DNA of 36,998 nucleotides from Bacillota bacterium. GTDB lineage: Bacteria > Bacillota_E > Sulfobacillia > Sulfobacillales > JAIMBI01. Position numbers and translations under genes: made by a program. The DNA lies in assembly GCA_021828405.1 (NCBI GenBank), contig JAKARZ010000019.1, positions 1 to 36,998 on the forward strand. Direction: 5' to 3'. Under the pieces are notes generated by a model that was given only the letters and a program-made list of their open reading frames with translations, ran no database searches and had not been told where the DNA came from. Shown piece by piece: positions 19,792-28,152 of this stretch. Every line of letters begins with the position of its first letter. Positions within the stretch are counted from its first letter, which is position 1.

Positions 19792-20679
19792 GTGCGGGAG
19801 AAGAGAGGCGTTCCGCAGTTTCCAGGCGTTTACGTGGCCATCGTGACGCCGATGACGGCGCAGGGGGACCCGGACTACGGACGACTCATGGAGCATGCAC
19901 AGTGGCTCCTCGCCGAGGGGGTGGACGGGCTGGTGGTGTCGGGGACGTGTGGTGAGTATGCCTCGCTGGACACCGGCGAGCGCGAGCGCGTGGTGGAAAC
20001 GGTGCTCGCCGCCGCAGGGACTCATCCGGTGATTGTCGGGGTGGCGGCGCCGGCCACACAATCGGTGGTGCACTGGGCCACACATGCCAAGGCGCACGGG
20101 GCCCGGGCGCTCATGGCGTTGCCGCCGATTCTGTACCGCCCCACGCTGGAGGAGGTCGAGGCGCATTTTGCCGCCATCGATGACGTCGGGCTCCCGATCA
20201 TTGCCTACAACAACACGCACGACACGCCGGTGGACCTGACGCCCGACGTGCTGTCATCGTTGGCGCATCTGAAGAATCTGGTGGCGGTCAAAGAGTTTTC
20301 CGGAGACGTGCGGCGCATCTCGACACTCATTCAACAGACGGAGCTGGAGGTGCTGGCCGGGGCCGACGATCTCGTGCTGGAAAGCTTGCTGATGGGGGCG
20401 ACGGGATGGATTGCGGGATTAAGCAATGTCATTCCCCGTGAGTCGGTGCACCTGTACCACTTGGCGCGGGCAGGGCGGCTCGCCGCCGCACGCGATCTGT
20501 ACCGCACGGTCCTGCCGCTCCTGCGCTACGACTCGACGCCGCTGCTGGTGCAGGCTATCAAGTTTGGCTTGGCGGAGCGGGGTCACAACCTGGGGGGAGT
20601 CCGGCGACCGCGCCTGCCCCTCCCGCCGACCCACCAAGCCGCGATCCGGGCCGCGCTGGCCGCGCTCCCGGCGGAATGA
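19792..20679 (+). CDS. DapA-family lyase/deaminase, probable 1-pyrroline-4-hydroxy-2-carboxylate deaminase
   Basis: This 295-residue (beta/alpha)8 barrel protein has the DHDPS-family Schiff-base Lys167 (LVAVKEFSGD), Tyr139 (LPIIAYNN) and the carboxylate-binding SGTCGEYASLD. Biosynthetic DapA is unlikely in this context. In hydroxyproline catabolism a DapA relative deaminates 1-pyrroline-4-hydroxy-2-carboxylate to 2-oxoglutarate semialdehyde, and the rest of that pathway follows in the operon. GTG 19792 is preceded by AAGGAG nine bases away. Its stop overlaps the next start (ATGA). An alternative substrate of the same superfamily is possible. Confidence 0.8.
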   Translation: MREKRGVPQFPGVYVAIVTPMTAQGDPDYGRLMEHAQWLLAEGVDGLVVSGTCGEYASLDTGERERVVETVLAAAGTHPVIVGVAAPATQSVVHWATHAKAHGARALMALPPILYRPTLEEVEAHFAAIDDVGLPIIAYNNTHDTPVDLTPDVLSSLAHLKNLVAVKEFSGDVRRISTLIQQTELEVLAGADDLVLESLLMGATGWIAGLSNVIPRESVHLYHLARAGRLAAARDLYRTVLPLLRYDSTPLLVQAIKFGLAERGHNLGGVRRPRLPLPPTHQAAIRAALAALPAE

Positions 20680-21860
20680 CCGGCCGCGCCCCGAGGGTGG
20701 TAGTGGTGGGGGCGGGCGTCATCGGCGCCGCCATCACCTTTGTGCTGGCGCGTGCCGGGGTGAGGGTGACGCTCGTGGACCGTGGCCCACTGGGGGGCGG
20801 CACCTCAAGCCGCTGCGACGGCAACGTACTGGCGATCGACAAGGCTCCCGGGTATCAGGGGGCACTCGCGCGCATGTCCCAGGATCTGCTACACGCTTGG
20901 GTGCGTGATCTGGGGGACATCGAATACCGGCGGCCCGGCAGTTATCTGGTGCTCGCGGGCGCCGACGAGGTGGAGCCGGCGCGCGCCTGGGTGGCGGACC
21001 AGCGCCGTGCGGGGCTGGACTTGCGCTATCTCGACGCGACCGAAACGCACCGGGCGCTGCCGGCCCTGGCGCCGGATGTGCCGGGCAGCGTGTACTCGCC
21101 CACCGACAGCACCCTGAATCCCCTGGCGTACGTGGCCGCTCTGGTGGCTCGGAGCCGCCAGGCGGGCGCCGAGATCCGCCCGCATGCGCCGGTGGTGGGC
21201 GTCACCGTGAGTGCGGGGCGGGTAACCGGCGTTCGGCTAGGCGACGGGGTGACCCTGCCGGCGGACGTGGTTGTGGCAGCGGCGGGGGTGTGGACCCCGA
21301 GCTTGCTGGAGCCGCTGGGGGTTCCGGTGCCCATTCGGCCGCGCCGCGGGCATTTGGTGGTCAGCACCAAGGGGCCACGGTTTGGCGACGTGAAGGTGAT
21401 GGAGTTTGGCTACCTGATGGCCAAGTTTGGACGCGAGCGGGTGGTGCCGGACGACGTGGCCCGGTACGGGGTGGCGCTGGTTTACGAGCCCACGCGCGTC
21501 GGCAATTTTCTTTTGGGCAGCAGTCGGGAATTTGCGGGGTTTGACACCACGCCTGACCCCCGCGTGCTGCGGGCGATTGTGCGGCGGGCGCTCCGGTTCT
21601 ACCCGGCGATGGCGGGGGCCACCATGCTGCGGGGGTTTGCCGGGCTGAGGCCCTGGACGCCTGACCATCTCCCGGTGGTGGGCTGGGCGCCGGGCGTTCC
21701 CGGGCTTGTGGTAGCGGCGGGCCACGAAGGCGACGGCATCGGCCTCGCGGCCGTGACGGGCACGCTGGTGGGCAACCTCGTACTGGAACAGCCGCCGCCA
21801 CTGGCACTGGAGCCGCTGGCGCTGGAGCGGTTTGCCAACGAAGGGGCGCAGGACACTTGA
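20676..21860 (+). CDS. FAD-dependent oxidoreductase (DAO family), probable D-hydroxyproline dehydrogenase subunit
   Basis: The 394-residue protein begins with a Rossmann FAD motif (VVVGAGVIGAAI, residues 9-20) and has GGTSSRCDGN shortly after. Near the C-terminus, RPWTPDHLPVVGWAP and AAGHEGDGIGLAAVTG form the second FAD-contact region of D-amino-acid oxidase/sarcosine oxidase-type enzymes. With the two small Fe-S proteins and the HcnB-like flavoprotein that follow, it resembles the multi-subunit D-hydroxyproline dehydrogenase known from Pseudomonas. That enzyme oxidises cis-4-hydroxy-D-proline and passes electrons onward. Starts at an ATGA overlap with the previous gene. Confidence 0.85.
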   Translation: MTGRAPRVVVVGAGVIGAAITFVLARAGVRVTLVDRGPLGGGTSSRCDGNVLAIDKAPGYQGALARMSQDLLHAWVRDLGDIEYRRPGSYLVLAGADEVEPARAWVADQRRAGLDLRYLDATETHRALPALAPDVPGSVYSPTDSTLNPLAYVAALVARSRQAGAEIRPHAPVVGVTVSAGRVTGVRLGDGVTLPADVVVAAAGVWTPSLLEPLGVPVPIRPRRGHLVVSTKGPRFGDVKVMEFGYLMAKFGRERVVPDDVARYGVALVYEPTRVGNFLLGSSREFAGFDTTPDPRVLRAIVRRALRFYPAMAGATMLRGFAGLRPWTPDHLPVVGWAPGVPGLVVAAGHEGDGIGLAAVTGTLVGNLVLEQPPPLALEPLALERFANEGAQDT

Positions 21861-21871
21861 CGGGAGGTGCT

Positions 21872-22165
21872 ATGGTGCAAGACGCGGCAGATCGCGATCC
21901 GGTGGTGTGCCGTTGCGAGGCGGTGCGGGTCGCCGATCTCACGCGGGCACAGCGCGCGTGGGCGATCGACAACCTGCGGCAGTTGAAGCTCTTGAGCCGC
22001 GCGGGGATGGGGATCTGCCAGGGCCGCGTGTGCGGCCCGGTGTTGGAGTCCCTCGCGCGCGGCTGGGGCTGGGATCCCGCGGGGGCCCTGGCGGCCCGCC
22101 CGCCCGCCCGCCCGTGGACGATGGCGGCGGCGGCGGGAGGGGCGATGAGCGCGGATGAGAGCTGA
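21872..22165 (+). CDS. BFD-like [2Fe-2S] small subunit
   Basis: The 97-residue protein has the Cys pattern C-x-C (Cys13, Cys15 in VVCRCEAVRVADL) and C-x4-C (Cys49, Cys54 in GICQGRVCGP) of bacterioferritin-associated-ferredoxin-like [2Fe-2S] domains. In amine and imino-acid dehydrogenases this domain is often a separate chain or fused to the HcnB-like subunit. GGGAGGTGCT precedes the ATG at 21872; a frame start at 21857 is too close to the previous stop. The Ala/Pro-rich end (PPARPWTMAAAAGG) looks like a disordered tail. Confidence 0.85.
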   Translation: MVQDAADRDPVVCRCEAVRVADLTRAQRAWAIDNLRQLKLLSRAGMGICQGRVCGPVLESLARGWGWDPAGALAARPPARPWTMAAAAGGAMSADES

Positions 22166-22445
22166 TGAGGGAGTGCTCTTCTGGCTCGACGGGGAAAAGC
22201 GGCGCGGCCCGGCCGGCGTCCCGGTGGGGTTTGTGCTGTACGCCCAGGGGGAAGGGGTGCTCGGCTGGCACGAGGGGACCGGAGCGCCGCGTGGGCTGTA
22301 TTGCGGCATAGGGCACTGCTTTGAATGCCGGGTCACGATCGACGGGGTTCGCGATCAGCGTGCGTGTCTCGTGCCACTCGCCCGGGGGATGCGCATCTCC
22401 CGCCAGACCCCGCCCCCGCCGCTCGCGTTCGAGGAGGACCCATGA
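22155..22445 (+). CDS. HcnA-like [2Fe-2S] ferredoxin subunit
   Basis: The 96-residue protein has four cysteines in the plant-type ferredoxin arrangement: Cys50, Cys55 and Cys58 (GLYCGIGHCFECRVTIDG) and Cys71 (RACLVP). Such small subunits occur in hydrogen cyanide synthase (HcnA) and in D-proline/D-hydroxyproline dehydrogenases, where they carry electrons between flavin sites. It overlaps the preceding gene by 11 bases and the following one by four (ATGA), so coupled translation and a fixed complex are likely. Confidence 0.88.
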   Translation: MRADEGVLFWLDGEKRRGPAGVPVGFVLYAQGEGVLGWHEGTGAPRGLYCGIGHCFECRVTIDGVRDQRACLVPLARGMRISRQTPPPPLAFEEDP

Positions 22446-23653
22446 GCCGAAGGACTGTGGACGCGGCGGTGGTGGGCGCGGGGCCGGCGGGCCTGTGTGC
22501 CGCCGCCACCCTCACGATCCGCGGCCAGGAGGTGCTGTTGGTGGATGAAGCGCCCGTGCCGGGCGGCCGGCTCAGGGCGCAGTGGCACCGGCGGGGAGTG
22601 GCCGTGTGGGACGGTGCCCAGGAGACGCGGCGCCTGGTGGACCGGATCGCCGGTGGGGCCAGCTGGTGCCTGGGCGGCCCCGTCCATGCGATCGCGGAGG
22701 CGGGCCCGGATGGGTTTTCGGTCGATCTGGCCCGGGATCGGGTTCTGGCGCGCACGGTGCTGATTGCGACGGGTGCCACCGAAGTGCCGCTGCCGGTGCC
22801 GGGGTGGACCCTGCCCGGCGTGCTGGCGGTCGGCGCCGCCCAAACCTTGTGGCGGGGATGGCACATTGTCCCGGGCTCCCGCGGGGTGATCGTCGGCACC
22901 AGCCCTCTGGGATTCGCGGTGGCGCAGGGGCTGGCCGATGCGGGCCTGGAGTCGCTGGACATGGTGATGCCGCCCGGTGGCCTGGCGACCGCGCACCTGG
23001 GGTCGGTCGCGGCGCAGTGGGACCGGCTGTGGGCGCTGGCGGCCGGAGCGCCTCTGTGGGCGCGGGCCGTGGCCGACCGGCTCAAGGGGCGGCCGGGCTG
23101 GACGCGGGCCGCCATGCGCTTTTTCCCCTCGTCAGGAATCCCGGTGGCGGGGGCGCGGCTTCAGCTCAGGCGACAGGCCCTGGCGCTGGAGGGGGAACAT
23201 CGTGTGGAAGCGGTCGTGCTCCAGCACCTGGATGCGGGCGGGGAGCCGGAAGGGCCCCCGTGGCGCGAGGCGGTCGACTTTGTGCTGCTGGCGGGCGGGC
23301 TGAGGCCGCTGGGCGAACTGCTGGGACAGGTGGGAGCCACCATGGGACACTATGAGGGACTTGGCGGAGACGTGCCGCTGGTGACAAGCCGGCTGGCCAC
23401 CTCCCGGCCCGGCATTTTCTCGGCGGGCAGCACCTTGGGCATCGAGTCGGCCCAGGTGGCCATGGCCCAGGGGTGGCTGGCCGGGCTCGGCATGGCCGCG
23501 GAGATGGGCGACGTGCCGGCAGACGACGAGTGGCGGCGCGCGCGCGCGGCCGTTGAGGCCGCGCGGCGCCGGGCGCCGTTCGCGTTTCAGCCCGGGCTGG
23601 ACGCGGGCCGCCGACGGCATGAGCAAGATAGCCTTAGGGAGGTGGGGCCGTGA
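22442..23653 (+). CDS. HcnB-like FAD/NAD(P)-binding subunit of an imino-acid dehydrogenase
   Basis: The 403-residue protein starts DAAVVGAGPAGLCAAATL (FAD Rossmann motif), has VLIATGATEVPLPVPGW near residue 110 and a second nucleotide-binding segment (GVIVGTSPLGFAVAQGL). GIFSAGSTLGIESAQVAMAQ near residue 360 is the usual C-terminal FAD contact of this class. ATG 22442 follows GAGGAGGACCC; a longer open frame from 22325 runs through the previous gene in another frame and is not used. It most likely pairs with the DAO-type subunit and both Fe-S subunits. Confidence 0.88.
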   Translation: MSRRTVDAAVVGAGPAGLCAAATLTIRGQEVLLVDEAPVPGGRLRAQWHRRGVAVWDGAQETRRLVDRIAGGASWCLGGPVHAIAEAGPDGFSVDLARDRVLARTVLIATGATEVPLPVPGWTLPGVLAVGAAQTLWRGWHIVPGSRGVIVGTSPLGFAVAQGLADAGLESLDMVMPPGGLATAHLGSVAAQWDRLWALAAGAPLWARAVADRLKGRPGWTRAAMRFFPSSGIPVAGARLQLRRQALALEGEHRVEAVVLQHLDAGGEPEGPPWREAVDFVLLAGGLRPLGELLGQVGATMGHYEGLGGDVPLVTSRLATSRPGIFSAGSTLGIESAQVAMAQGWLAGLGMAAEMGDVPADDEWRRARAAVEAARRRAPFAFQPGLDAGRRRHEQDSLREVGP

Positions 23654-24654
23654 AGTGGGAGCGGGTCTGGCACACCCTCGAGAGCCACACGGGGGGCAAC
23701 CCCACGCGGACCATCGTGTCCGGGGTGCCGCCGGTGCCAGGCCGCACGATGCTTGAGAAAATGCGCTATCTCGAGCGCCACCGCGATGACATTCGCCAGG
23801 TGCTGATGTATGAGCCGCGAGGGCACGGCGTCATGTCGGGGGCCGTGCTGCTGCCGCCGGCAGACCCGGCGGCGGACCTTGGCGTCGTCTACATCGAGGT
23901 CGGCGGGTATCTCCCGATGTGCGGCCACGATACCATCGGGGTGGTGACGGCGCTGCTGGAGACGGGCCATCTGCCCGCCACCGAGCCCGAGACCACGCTT
24001 GCGCTGGACACCCCCGCCGGCCTGGTGCGCGCGGTGGCCCGCGTCCACGCGGGGCGGGTTCAGTCGGTGCGGTTCACGAACGTGCCCGCTTTCGTTCTTT
24101 ATCAGGACGTGGCGCTCGAGGTGCCCGGCTTGGGGCGCGTCGCCCTCGACATTGCCTGGGGCGGCAACTTCTACGGTCTAGTGGAGGCGGCGGCCGTGGG
24201 CGTGGCGCTCGAGCCCTCGGGCGCCGCCCACGCCATCCGGGTGGCGCAAGCGATTCGCGCCGCGGCGGCGCCGCGGGTAAAGGTCCAACATCCCGCGCTG
24301 CCGGGGGTGGAGGGGCTCACGCACATTGAGTTTTTCGGGCCGGCCGCCGGGCCGGGCGCGGATGTGCGCAACCTGGTGGTGGTGCCGCCCGGGGGCGTGG
24401 ACCGGTCCCCCTGCGGCACCGGGACGGCCGCCAAGGCCGCGGTGCTGCACGCCCGGGGCCTCCTGCCGCTGGGCGGCACGTTTCGACATGAGAGTGTGAC
24501 CGGTGCTGTGTTTACCGCCACCGCGCTCGAAGCGTGCCGGGTGGGCGGCCTCCCGGCCTTGGTGGTCGCGGTCGAGGGCTCCGCCGAGGTTTACGGCGAG
24601 GCCGTGTTCGTCCGTGAGGAAGGTGACCGCCTAAGAGAGTTTGTCGTTCCCTGA
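23650..24654 (+). CDS. Proline racemase / 4-hydroxyproline 2-epimerase
   Basis: The 334-residue protein belongs to the proline racemase superfamily. Both catalytic cysteines are present, Cys91 in PMCGHDTIG and Cys255 in DRSPCGTGTAAK. This argues for a racemase/epimerase, because trans-3-hydroxyproline dehydratases have Thr at the second position. In this operon it would convert trans-4-hydroxy-L-proline to cis-4-hydroxy-D-proline for the flavin dehydrogenase. Proline itself is the main alternative substrate. It begins at a GTGA overlap, with AGGGAGG upstream. Confidence 0.88.
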   Translation: MKWERVWHTLESHTGGNPTRTIVSGVPPVPGRTMLEKMRYLERHRDDIRQVLMYEPRGHGVMSGAVLLPPADPAADLGVVYIEVGGYLPMCGHDTIGVVTALLETGHLPATEPETTLALDTPAGLVRAVARVHAGRVQSVRFTNVPAFVLYQDVALEVPGLGRVALDIAWGGNFYGLVEAAAVGVALEPSGAAHAIRVAQAIRAAAAPRVKVQHPALPGVEGLTHIEFFGPAAGPGADVRNLVVVPPGGVDRSPCGTGTAAKAAVLHARGLLPLGGTFRHESVTGAVFTATALEACRVGGLPALVVAVEGSAEVYGEAVFVREEGDRLREFVVP

Positions 24655-24682
24655 TCCGCGCCAGCGTCCGAGCGAGAGGAGA

Positions 24683-25453
24683 ATGACCGTGATCGATGTG
24701 GCGCGCGTGGTGGAAGCTTGGGACTGGCACGTGGCTGGCCAGGCGGTGCGCGTCTTTCGGCCGGGGTGGCTGAAGGAAGCTGGGGCCGACGAAGCCCGCC
24801 GCCGCCGAGGCGTGTGTGAACCGTGGGGCTTTGCGGGTCTGGTGGGCGTGGCCGCCGCGCGAGACGGCTCTCCCGTGTGCTGGGATGCCGGGGGCTCGAT
24901 CCCCGAGTCGGTGAGCGCCCGCGTCGCCCTGATCGCGTCGCGGGCGTGGGAGGCGGGCCAGGCCGCGTCGCCCGGTGTTGACGTGCGCCTCGGCGCGGCC
25001 CGCTTGCTGTCCGGCCCGCTGGCGCCGCTGTACCGGGTCGAAGGGGAAGCCGCGCTGGTGCTGGCGGCTTCATCGAGCGCGGTGCCGATGGACTGGGACC
25101 ACCTGCACAGGCTCGGTGCCCTGGCACACCAGATGCGCCTGCAGGCAGGGGACGGCGGCGCCACCGCCGTGGTGGTGGATCCCAGCACCCGGCGCGCGGT
25201 CGGCTTCCGGCCTCACGGGGAGTGTTGGCGCGGGCCGGCCGACGTCTTGCCAGCCGCCCTGGCGGCAGCCAGGGCGGAGGGATGGACCCCCTCGGAGCTT
25301 TCGGGCGACTGGACGGGGTTCACGAACATCCCGGTGTCCGTGCGGCTAAAGGGCAACGGTCAGGCGGCGCACCTGGGAGTGGCCGCCCACCTGGTGGCGC
25401 TTCGCCGCTTCTATGACCGGCCCGACGCACTCCGGCCGTTTGTACTGCGCTGA
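24683..25453 (+). CDS. Unrecognised protein, last gene of the hydroxyproline-type operon
   Basis: ATG 24683 follows GAGAGGAG, 28 bases after the racemase stop. The 256-residue product reads IDVARVVEAWDWHVAGQAVR near the start, with VDPSTRRAVGFRPHGECW and LSGDWTGFTNIPVSVRLKG later. It has no signal peptide, no membrane helix and no cofactor motif that I can see. Tight spacing and same direction argue for a role in the same pathway, perhaps a ring-opening, carrier or accessory step. The pathway's 2-oxoglutarate semialdehyde dehydrogenase is not in the window and this protein is not that enzyme. Function unknown. Confidence 0.8.
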   Translation: MTVIDVARVVEAWDWHVAGQAVRVFRPGWLKEAGADEARRRRGVCEPWGFAGLVGVAAARDGSPVCWDAGGSIPESVSARVALIASRAWEAGQAASPGVDVRLGAARLLSGPLAPLYRVEGEAALVLAASSSAVPMDWDHLHRLGALAHQMRLQAGDGGATAVVVDPSTRRAVGFRPHGECWRGPADVLPAALAAARAEGWTPSELSGDWTGFTNIPVSVRLKGNGQAAHLGVAAHLVALRRFYDRPDALRPFVLR

Positions 25454-25566
25454 CGGCTGGGAGCAACCGGCACAGAGGCGAGGGGAAATGTCCGGCTGAG
25501 GGTCGATCCTCCGGCGGCCTTGTGGTACAAACAGCCCAATTGGGGCCACGAGGCTAAAAGGCAGGT

Positions 25567-27339
25567 GTGGCGATGCGGCGACGTTTTCAGCAGCGTCCCA
25601 TGGTGATCCTGGCCCTGGCCGCGCTCTGGGTGGCGTGGATTGCCTGGCGCCTAGTGGATGTCCAGGTGGTGCAGTCGGCGCATCTGGCGAACTTGGCGCG
25701 GCAGGAGCACGTGCACACTTTCACACTCCTGGCGCCCCGAGGGTCGATCCTGGACCGCAATGGGCGGGTGCTGGCGCTGGACGAGCCGTCGTACACGGTC
25801 ACGGCGGCCCCGCGCACCATTGCCAACGCGGCCCAGCTCACCAAGGATCCGGGCCTCGTGCACCAGGAGGCGGTGCTGCTGGCGAAAACCCTGCCGTACA
25901 GCGTGTCCCAACTGGCGTCGGCGTTGTCCGGGACGCTCTGGTACCGCCTGATCGATCCGTACCTGTCGCCCAGCCGAGCGCATGTGCTACAGGCGGAGGC
26001 GAGCAAGCTGCCGGGCATCACGCTGGTGCCCACCGAGCGGCGCGTATATCCCAATGGCACCCTGGCCGCTCCCGTCCTGGGGTTTGTCAACGCGTCGTCG
26101 CAGGGGCTCGCGGGGATCGAGTATCAGGACAACAAAATTTTGGCCGGGACCAACGGGCAGTGGACCGTGGCCACTGACGTGAGTGGAGCGCCGCTGCCGT
26201 CCACCACCATCTCTCAGCAGCCAGCCAAGCCCGGAGACAGCGTGGAGCTCACGATTGACAGCAACATCCAGTACGAGGTGCAGCAGCTGTTGGCCGCGCA
26301 GGTCAAGAAGTGGCACGCCCAGAACGGGACGGTCATCATCATGGACCCCAGCACCGGGGCGGTGCTGACGATGGCCAACTATCCGACGTTCGACCCCAAC
26401 CTGTACTACCAGGCCAATCCCGCCACCCTCACCAACTGGGCTGTGTCGGACCCGGTACCGCCCGGCTCGATCTTCAAGCCGGTGACGGCCTCTGCGGGGC
26501 TGATGGACGGGGTCGTGCAGCCGACCACCATGTTTGACACGGTCGGGTACCAGTACGTCAACGGAGTCCGCATCAACGACTGGATGCCCAACGGCTGGGG
26601 CTGGATCTCGTTCACCCGCGGTCTCGAGCTGTCGTCGGACCAAGTGTTCATGGACGTCGCGCTGAAGCTGGGCGCGGCGCGCCTATACGCCATGATGAAG
26701 AGCTATGGGCTATTCCACGCGGCGCAGATCGGGTTGCCGGGCAGCAGTCCGGGCGTCTTCATTCCCCAGAGCCAGGTGAACGCCGTCGACTTGGCCACCA
26801 TCGGGTTTGGACAGGGGATGGCCGTGACGCCGATTCAGGAAGCCACGATGATTGCCGCCGTCGCCAATGGGGGCGAGCTGTACAAGCCGCGCATTCGGCG
26901 CGCCATCCTGGGACCCACGGGTCAGGTGGTGCAGCGGTTTCATCCGGTGCCGGAGGGGCGGCCCATCAACAGTACGGTGGCCCACGACCTGCATGTGATG
27001 ATGGAGCGCGAGGTGGGATACGGCACCGGGGTGCCGGTGCAAGTGCCGGGGTACACGTGGGCGGGCAAGACCGGCACGGCGCAGCAGATTGTCAACGGCA
27101 AGACGTCCAACAGCGTGTACGTGTCGTCGTACGCCGGGTATGGACCCATGCCCAACCCCCGGTTCGCTATGATCGTGATGATCAACCACCCTGAGGGGGC
27201 CATCTACGGGGCGCAGGTCGCGGCGCCGCTGTGGCGCGCGATTGCCCAGTGGCTCATGGGATACTGGCACATCGCGCCGTACGTCACCAACAACCTGCCG
27301 AACGGTGTACCGCAGGGCAATTCCATTCCCCCCGCGTAA
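25567..27339 (+). CDS. Class B penicillin-binding protein (FtsI/PBP2-like transpeptidase)
   Basis: The 590-residue protein has one N-terminal membrane anchor (about residues 12-30), then a PBP dimerisation domain (APRGSILDRNGRVLALDEP), then the transpeptidase domain. Motifs are Ser301-x-x-Lys304 (PGSIFKPVT), Ser356-Ser-Asp358 (LELSSDQVF) where many FtsI proteins have SxN, and Lys501-Thr-Gly (AGKTGTAQ). The SxD form recalls the elongation-type PBP2. It cross-links peptidoglycan outside the membrane. There is no PASTA domain and no visible mreCD/rodA or mra cluster partner. ATG at 25573 with AGGTG five bases upstream is an equally good start. It converges with the response regulator gene, with three bases between stops. 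Confidence 0.93.
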   Translation: MAMRRRFQQRPMVILALAALWVAWIAWRLVDVQVVQSAHLANLARQEHVHTFTLLAPRGSILDRNGRVLALDEPSYTVTAAPRTIANAAQLTKDPGLVHQEAVLLAKTLPYSVSQLASALSGTLWYRLIDPYLSPSRAHVLQAEASKLPGITLVPTERRVYPNGTLAAPVLGFVNASSQGLAGIEYQDNKILAGTNGQWTVATDVSGAPLPSTTISQQPAKPGDSVELTIDSNIQYEVQQLLAAQVKKWHAQNGTVIIMDPSTGAVLTMANYPTFDPNLYYQANPATLTNWAVSDPVPPGSIFKPVTASAGLMDGVVQPTTMFDTVGYQYVNGVRINDWMPNGWGWISFTRGLELSSDQVFMDVALKLGAARLYAMMKSYGLFHAAQIGLPGSSPGVFIPQSQVNAVDLATIGFGQGMAVTPIQEATMIAAVANGGELYKPRIRRAILGPTGQVVQRFHPVPEGRPINSTVAHDLHVMMEREVGYGTGVPVQVPGYTWAGKTGTAQQIVNGKTSNSVYVSSYAGYGPMPNPRFAMIVMINHPEGAIYGAQVAAPLWRAIAQWLMGYWHIAPYVTNNLPNGVPQGNSIPPA

Positions 27340-27342
27340 AGG

Positions 27343-28152
27343 TCAGCGACCCACCCGCGAGGGGGGGTGGGGGCTTAGGGTATAGCCCACCCCGCGGACC
27401 GTGTGGATTGCCAAGCGGGGACCGGCCGACGCGAGCTTCTTGCGCAGGTACCCGATATACACATCCACGGTGGCGGGCGAAACCGCCGCATCAACGCCCC
27501 ACACGGCGTCGAGCGCCATGGCCCGCGTCACGACGCGACCCTGATTGACGGCGAGATAATGCAGGAGGTCAAACTCCCGCAGGGTCAGCGACAGCAAGAT
27601 TCCATCCAGGCGCACCTCCCGCCGGGCCACCGACAGTCGGAGAGGCCCGGTGCGGACCCAATCCTCGGGCTCCACGGGGGCCCGCTCGAACTCCAGGCGC
27701 CGGCGGGTCAGCACACGCAGCTCGGCAAACAGTTCGGGCCAGGCGGCGGGCGTCCGGACCACACTGTCGGCGCCTGCGTTCAGCAGGGTCACCCGGTCGC
27801 TGGCGGTGTGGTGCGGCGAGCAGAGCACCAGCAACGGCAACGTCGCGATCGCGGTGAGGGCACGGCAGCGGGCGGGCGCGTCGGCCGGCACGCCCCGCGT
27901 CTGGTCCCACAGCACCACGTCAAAGGGAGCTTGGCCGGCGGCGCTGGGATCCAGAGCCCGGAGGCCTTCGCGAACAGTGCGATACCGCACCACGTCCCAT
28001 CCCGAGTCCCGGAGGCGCTGCATAATCGGTTTGGCGCTCGCCAGCGAGGACGCCAGGAGCAGGACCCGGCAGCCCTCGGCCCGCTCGCGGGCCCCGTCAA
28101 GCCCGAGGGTCGGCGTCCAGGGACCGTCGGCTCGGCGGCTAGACGGCTTCAT
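27343..28152 (-). CDS. OmpR-like response regulator with a degenerate receiver domain
   Basis: The 269-residue protein has a receiver-like N-terminal domain and a good OmpR winged-helix: LRLSVARREVRLDGILLSLT, LREFDLLHYLAVNQGRVVTR, VDVYIGYLRKKL and IHTVRGVGYTLSP. In the receiver the Asp83 position is kept (DVVLWDQ), but the acidic pair is replaced by Ala-Ser (LLLASS) and the conserved Lys is Arg133 (VVRTP). Phosphorylation is therefore doubtful. The frame is open far upstream to 28479, but that part lies inside the ABC gene. ATG 28152 follows AGGTGG, overlapping the ABC gene by 14 bases. No histidine kinase gene is nearby. Confidence 0.85.
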   Translation of the reverse strand: MKPSSRRADGPWTPTLGLDGARERAEGCRVLLLASSLASAKPIMQRLRDSGWDVVRYRTVREGLRALDPSAAGQAPFDVVLWDQTRGVPADAPARCRALTAIATLPLLVLCSPHHTASDRVTLLNAGADSVVRTPAAWPELFAELRVLTRRRLEFERAPVEPEDWVRTGPLRLSVARREVRLDGILLSLTLREFDLLHYLAVNQGRVVTRAMALDAVWGVDAAVSPATVDVYIGYLRKKLASAGPRLAIHTVRGVGYTLSPHPPSRVGR

